From: an uncultured Bacilli bacterium
GTDB taxonomy: Bacteria > Bacillota_I > Bacilli_A > RF39 > UBA660
Direction of reading: 5' to 3'
DNA length: 9,306 nt
Assembly: GCA_947629195.1 (NCBI GenBank)
Contig: CANRCS010000035.1
Span: 1-9,306, forward strand
Shown: one piece after another, positions 6,969-9,306 of the stretch
Layout: the number at the start of each line of letters is the position of its first letter
How positions within the stretch are numbered: the first letter of the stretch is position 1
Program-made: the position numbers and the translations under genes
The notes under the pieces: model-generated
What the model was told of the DNA's origin: nothing
The model's input: the letters and a program-made list of their open reading frames with translations, nothing else
The model's database searches: none

Positions 6969-6984
6969 TTGCCACTAGTGGCAA
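6969..6984. promoter_or_regulatory. Perfect 16-bp palindrome in the ATPase leader (candidate operator or leader hairpin)
   Basis: TTGCCACTAGTGGCAA is identical to its own reverse complement. It lies between the candidate transcription start and the ribosome binding site (6996-7000) and is the most G+C-rich spot in the intergenic region. As DNA it has the form of a dimeric repressor's operator. As RNA it could fold to a 6-bp stem with a CUAG loop. A matching AGAA/TTCT flank adds partial symmetry. The binding protein is unknown. Confidence 0.6.
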
Positions 6985-6995
6985 AAATTCTCAAT

Positions 6996-7000
6996 GGAGG
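6996..7000 (+). promoter_or_regulatory. Ribosome binding site setting the ATPase start at 7008
   Basis: GGAGG, 7 nt before the ATG at 7008-7010. The in-frame TTG at 6969 lies inside the palindrome and has no ribosome binding site, so the 13 extra residues of that longer reading are not translated. Confidence 0.85.
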
Positions 7001-7007
7001 CGAAAAT

Positions 7008-8252
7008 ATGAAAGAAATTAAAAGAAATACATATTTAGAAAAAATGATAAATAGAAAAGAAAATGGTTTAATTAAAATATTAACAGGTATTAGAAGATGT
7101 GGAAAATCATATTTATTAGACCCTATATTTAAAAATTATTTAATTGAAAGTGGTGTAAAGGAAGACCATATTATTAAATTAGAATTAGATAGAGAAGAAA
7201 ATAAAAAATATCTTGATGCACATGAACTTAATACATATATTAAATCTCAAATAAAAGATAAAAATATGTATTATATCTTATTAGATGAAATACAATTAGT
7301 TAAAGGTTTTGAATATGTATTAAATGGTTTTTTGTATGAAAAAAATTTAGATGTATATGTTACTGGAAGCAACTCAAAATTTCTATCAACTGATATAATT
7401 ACTGAATTTAGAGGAAGAAGTGATGAAATTAAAGTATTTCCATTATCTTTTAGCGAGTTTGTTGATGCATTTGATGGGGATAAATATGATGCTTGGAACG
7501 AGTATGTATTGTATGGTGGATTACCATTAATATTATCTAAAAAAACTGATGAAGAAAAATCACAATATTTAAAAGACTTATTTGAACAAACATATATTAA
7601 AGATATAATTGAAAGAAATAATATTCAAAGAACTGATATAATTGATTCAATTATCAATATGTTAGCATCTTCTGTTGGTTCATTAACTAACCCTAAAAAA
7701 ATATATAACACATTTGTTAGTAATGGTGAAAGTGATGTATCTGCTAATACTATTAATTCATATATAAAATATATTGAAAATTCATTTATTGTTAATAAGT
7801 CAGATAGATATGATGTTAAAGGTAAAAAATACATACAAACACCACAAAAATATTATTTTTCTGATATAGGACTAAGAAATGCAAGATTAAACTTTAGACA
7901 ACAAGAAGAAAATCATATAATGGAAAATATAATATATAATGAACTAATTATAAGAGGTTATAATGTTGATGTTGGTGTAGTTGAAGTAAGAGATGAAAAT
8001 AAAAATAGAAAACAATTAGAAATAGATTTTGTATGTAATTTAGGAAATAAAAGATATTACATACAATCTACATTAAACTTAGATACAAGAGAAAAAACAC
8101 TTCAAGAAGAAAGACCATTAATGAGTATTAACGATAATTTTAAAAAAATTATCGTAGTAAAAGATAATATAAAACATTGGTTTACTGAAGAAGGAATATT
8201 AGTAATAGGTATACAAGAATTCCTATTAGATAAAAATAGTTTAGATTTATAA
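7008..8252 (+). CDS. AAA-type ATPase with DUF4143 C-terminal domain
   Basis: A 414-residue predicted cytosolic ATPase of the abundant, poorly understood AAA_14 (PF13173) plus DUF4143 (PF13635) group. Seen: Walker A GIRRCGKS (27-34), Walker B YILLDEIQ with Asp93-Glu94 (89-96), a sensor-like 'VTGSNS' (118-123), the arginine-bearing 'EFRGRS' (133-138), 'PLSFSEF' (145-151) and 'YGGLP' (169-173). The C-terminal part has 'HIMENIIYNELIIRG' (303-317) and 'LEIDFVC...YYIQ' with Glu338, Asp340 and Gln353. This is the PD-(D/E)XK-like core of DUF4143, but whether it cuts nucleic acid is not established. It is a monocistronic unit with its own promoter and a convergent terminator. A palindrome in its leader suggests regulation. 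The upstream TTG at 6969 was rejected as start because GGAGG serves the ATG here. Such genes are often multicopy, strain-variable and mobile; nothing here proves transfer. Confidence 0.93.
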   Translation: MKEIKRNTYLEKMINRKENGLIKILTGIRRCGKSYLLDPIFKNYLIESGVKEDHIIKLELDREENKKYLDAHELNTYIKSQIKDKNMYYILLDEIQLVKGFEYVLNGFLYEKNLDVYVTGSNSKFLSTDIITEFRGRSDEIKVFPLSFSEFVDAFDGDKYDAWNEYVLYGGLPLILSKKTDEEKSQYLKDLFEQTYIKDIIERNNIQRTDIIDSIINMLASSVGSLTNPKKIYNTFVSNGESDVSANTINSYIKYIENSFIVNKSDRYDVKGKKYIQTPQKYYFSDIGLRNARLNFRQQEENHIMENIIYNELIIRGYNVDVGVVEVRDENKNRKQLEIDFVCNLGNKRYYIQSTLNLDTREKTLQEERPLMSINDNFKKIIVVKDNIKHWFTEEGILVIGIQEFLLDKNSLDL

Positions 8253-8253
8253 A

Positions 8254-8296
8254 AATAAAAGATATGAATTAATAATAATTGTTCATATCTTTTATT
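8254..8296. terminator. Bidirectional hairpin terminator between converging genes
   Basis: A perfect 15-bp inverted repeat (8254-8268 with 8282-8296) with a 13-nt loop begins 1 nt after the ATPase stop. On the plus strand the stem ends in TCTTTTATT. On the minus strand it ends in TCTTTTATTTTTAT, a better U-tract. For the minus-strand gene the 5' arm lies in its last codons and the stop codon is in the loop, so both genes share one hairpin. Confidence 0.8.
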
Positions 8297-9306
8297 AATT
8301 GTAATTTCTTATTATTCTTATTTAAAGTATTATTCATCTTTTCTTTTTCTTTTAACATCTTCTTTTGTTTTTCAATTAATTCATTTTCATAATTATTTAA
8401 TTTTTCCATAATATTTTTAAACTCTATATTATCTTGATATTGTCCAAATTCATAACTATATTCACTCTTTAAAGACCTTATTTGTGATATAGAATCTCCT
8501 ATCATATAATCAATTAATTCAAAATTATTTAAATTCTCCTTAATAGCATCTGTATATATATCACTAGGAATATATCGTATTCTCTCATCCTTAGTAACCA
8601 TTTTACGCATATTTCTAAGTGAATTATTAAGCATATATATACCTACTGCAAATAAAGGTATATTCTTAGGATTTTTAATAAGTGGTATAGATAAAACTGA
8701 TAAAAATAAATTCTTAACATTAGAAAATAAATTACTTATAAAATGATATTTAACATCAACTTTCTTTTCAACTTCAATATTATTAACTAACTTATCTAAT
8801 CTTTCATATATCTCTTTTTGTTTTTCTAATTTCTTATCTAATTCATTATTAACCTTATTAAACTTACTTAAATCAACTTCCTTAATCTTAATAGTTTTTT
8901 TAACTTCTTCTTTTACATTTATATTAGTTTGTTCTATCTTATTTTCAACAGGTTTAACTTCAGGAGCTTTTATCTCTTTAAACTTATTTTCCCTTTGTAA
9001 TGAAAACTTATCTTCCTTATCTATTTTCTTAAATGCATTAACATTTTGATTAACTATTACAATATCTTTTTTATCTTTATTAACATTTTGTTTTATTTCT
9101 TTTTTATCATCTTTTGGTATAACTTCTTTTATATTTGTATTATTATTTAATGGAGTAGTTTTATTTATTTTTTCCTGTTTCATTTCATTTGTAACGCCAT
9201 TAACAACTTCTTTATTCTTATTTTTATCTTTATCTTTATCTTCTATTTTAACACCTATACTATATGGTACATTTCTTGGAATAGTATATATATTATTATC
9301 TATTTT
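8269..9306 (-). CDS. Lysine-rich coiled-coil protein with a hydrophobic segment (5' end beyond window)
   Basis: The frame stays open to the right edge, giving at least 345 codons. The ATG at 9181-9183 is therefore probably internal: upstream codons still read sensible protein, including 'NNIYTIPRNVPYSIGVKIED' before a Lys/Asp/Asn stretch, and there is no ribosome binding site at 9183. I do not recognise a family. Counting from that Met, residues 1-105 are a low-complexity Lys/Asn/Glu-rich linker, about 106-140 a charged helix (coiled-coil-like), and 148-187 a hydrophobic region (FISNLFSNVKNLFLSVLSIP, then IPLFAVGIYML) that could be one or two membrane segments. Residues 206-236 form a mixed helix, and 250-297 a second strongly charged coiled-coil-like helix. 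It is probably membrane-associated with large cytosolic parts. It converges on the ATPase gene and shares its terminator. Confidence 0.82.
   Translation of the reverse strand, partial: KIDNNIYTIPRNVPYSIGVKIEDKDKDKNKNKEVVNGVTNEMKQEKINKTTPLNNNTNIKEVIPKDDKKEIKQNVNKDKKDIVIVNQNVNAFKKIDKEDKFSLQRENKFKEIKAPEVKPVENKIEQTNINVKEEVKKTIKIKEVDLSKFNKVNNELDKKLEKQKEIYERLDKLVNNIEVEKKVDVKYHFISNLFSNVKNLFLSVLSIPLIKNPKNIPLFAVGIYMLNNSLRNMRKMVTKDERIRYIPSDIYTDAIKENLNNFELIDYMIGDSISQIRSLKSEYSYEFGQYQDNIEFKNIMEKLNNYENELIEKQKKMLKEKEKMNNTLNKNNKKLQLIKDMNNYY
9223..9240. repeat. Three tandem TTTATC hexamers inside a coding region
   Basis: Three exact copies of TTTATC encode DKDKDK on the minus strand, within the low-complexity linker of the right-edge gene. 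Copy change by replication slippage would keep the frame and alter only linker length. Confidence 0.6.

Noticed and set aside
6969..7007. Longer reading of the ATPase from TTG at 6969 (13 extra residues)
   Set aside because: The TTG lies inside the 16-bp palindrome and has no ribosome binding site, whereas GGAGG at 6996-7000 is ideally placed for the ATG at 7008. The family also normally starts close to 'R..YL..l'.
7625..7834. Minus-strand frame of 69 codons inside the ATPase gene
   Set aside because: It lies wholly within a confidently identified gene, with no motif of its own.
6969..8252. DUF4143 ATPase as part of a defence or toxin-antitoxin island
   Set aside because: No recognisable toxin, antitoxin, methyltransferase, nuclease partner, integrase or repeat array lies alongside. 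The flanking proteins are unknown, so the claim has no support here.

Overview
The window is very A+T-rich, with Lys/Asn/Ile/Asp-rich proteins, AGGAGG-type ribosome binding sites and the Gram-positive gene order ecfA1-ecfA2-ecfT-truA. This points to a low-GC Firmicutes/Bacilli-type bacterium, possibly an uncultured gut Mollicutes-like (RF39-type) lineage; the lineage is inference. The eight Trp codons I checked are all TGG and no gene ends in TGA, so the data fit the standard bacterial code rather than the Mycoplasma code, although the sample is small.

Layout. (1) Positions 1-1321, minus strand: a small operon with a good sigma-A-like promoter (1293-1321) encoding a UPF0158 protein, an uncharacterised 237-aa protein, and the first 19 codons of a GNAT-like acetyltransferase that runs off the left edge. 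(2) Positions 1342-6887, minus strand: a tightly packed six-gene operon. In transcription order it holds an unknown tail-anchored 499-aa protein, a classical short-chain dehydrogenase, EcfA1, EcfA2, EcfT and TruA. Gaps are 2, 13, -10, -8 and 11 nt, and a hairpin terminator follows truA. (3) Positions 6836-7007: a divergent control region with a promoter facing each way, a weak inverted repeat between them, and a perfect 16-bp palindrome in the leader of the rightward gene. (4) Positions 7008-8252, plus strand: an AAA/DUF4143-type ATPase. (5) Positions 8254-8296: a 15-bp perfect inverted repeat that probably terminates both converging genes. (6) Positions 8269 to the right edge, minus strand: a lysine-rich, coiled-coil and membrane-segment protein whose true start lies outside the window.

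Functionally, EcfA1/A2/T form the shared energising module of an energy-coupling-factor vitamin/metal importer. No substrate-binding S-component is present, so the module is probably group II and serves S-components encoded elsewhere. TruA makes tRNA pseudouridines. The most notable sequence observation is that EcfA1 has lost both the Q-loop glutamine and the switch histidine while EcfA2 keeps them, and the second coupling motif of EcfT is also altered. This suggests a functionally asymmetric ECF motor. I see no CRISPR, rRNA, tRNA, insertion sequence or riboswitch, and no clear undescribed multi-gene system. The three unknown proteins (85-798, 5336-6835, 8269-edge) are the main unexplained content.
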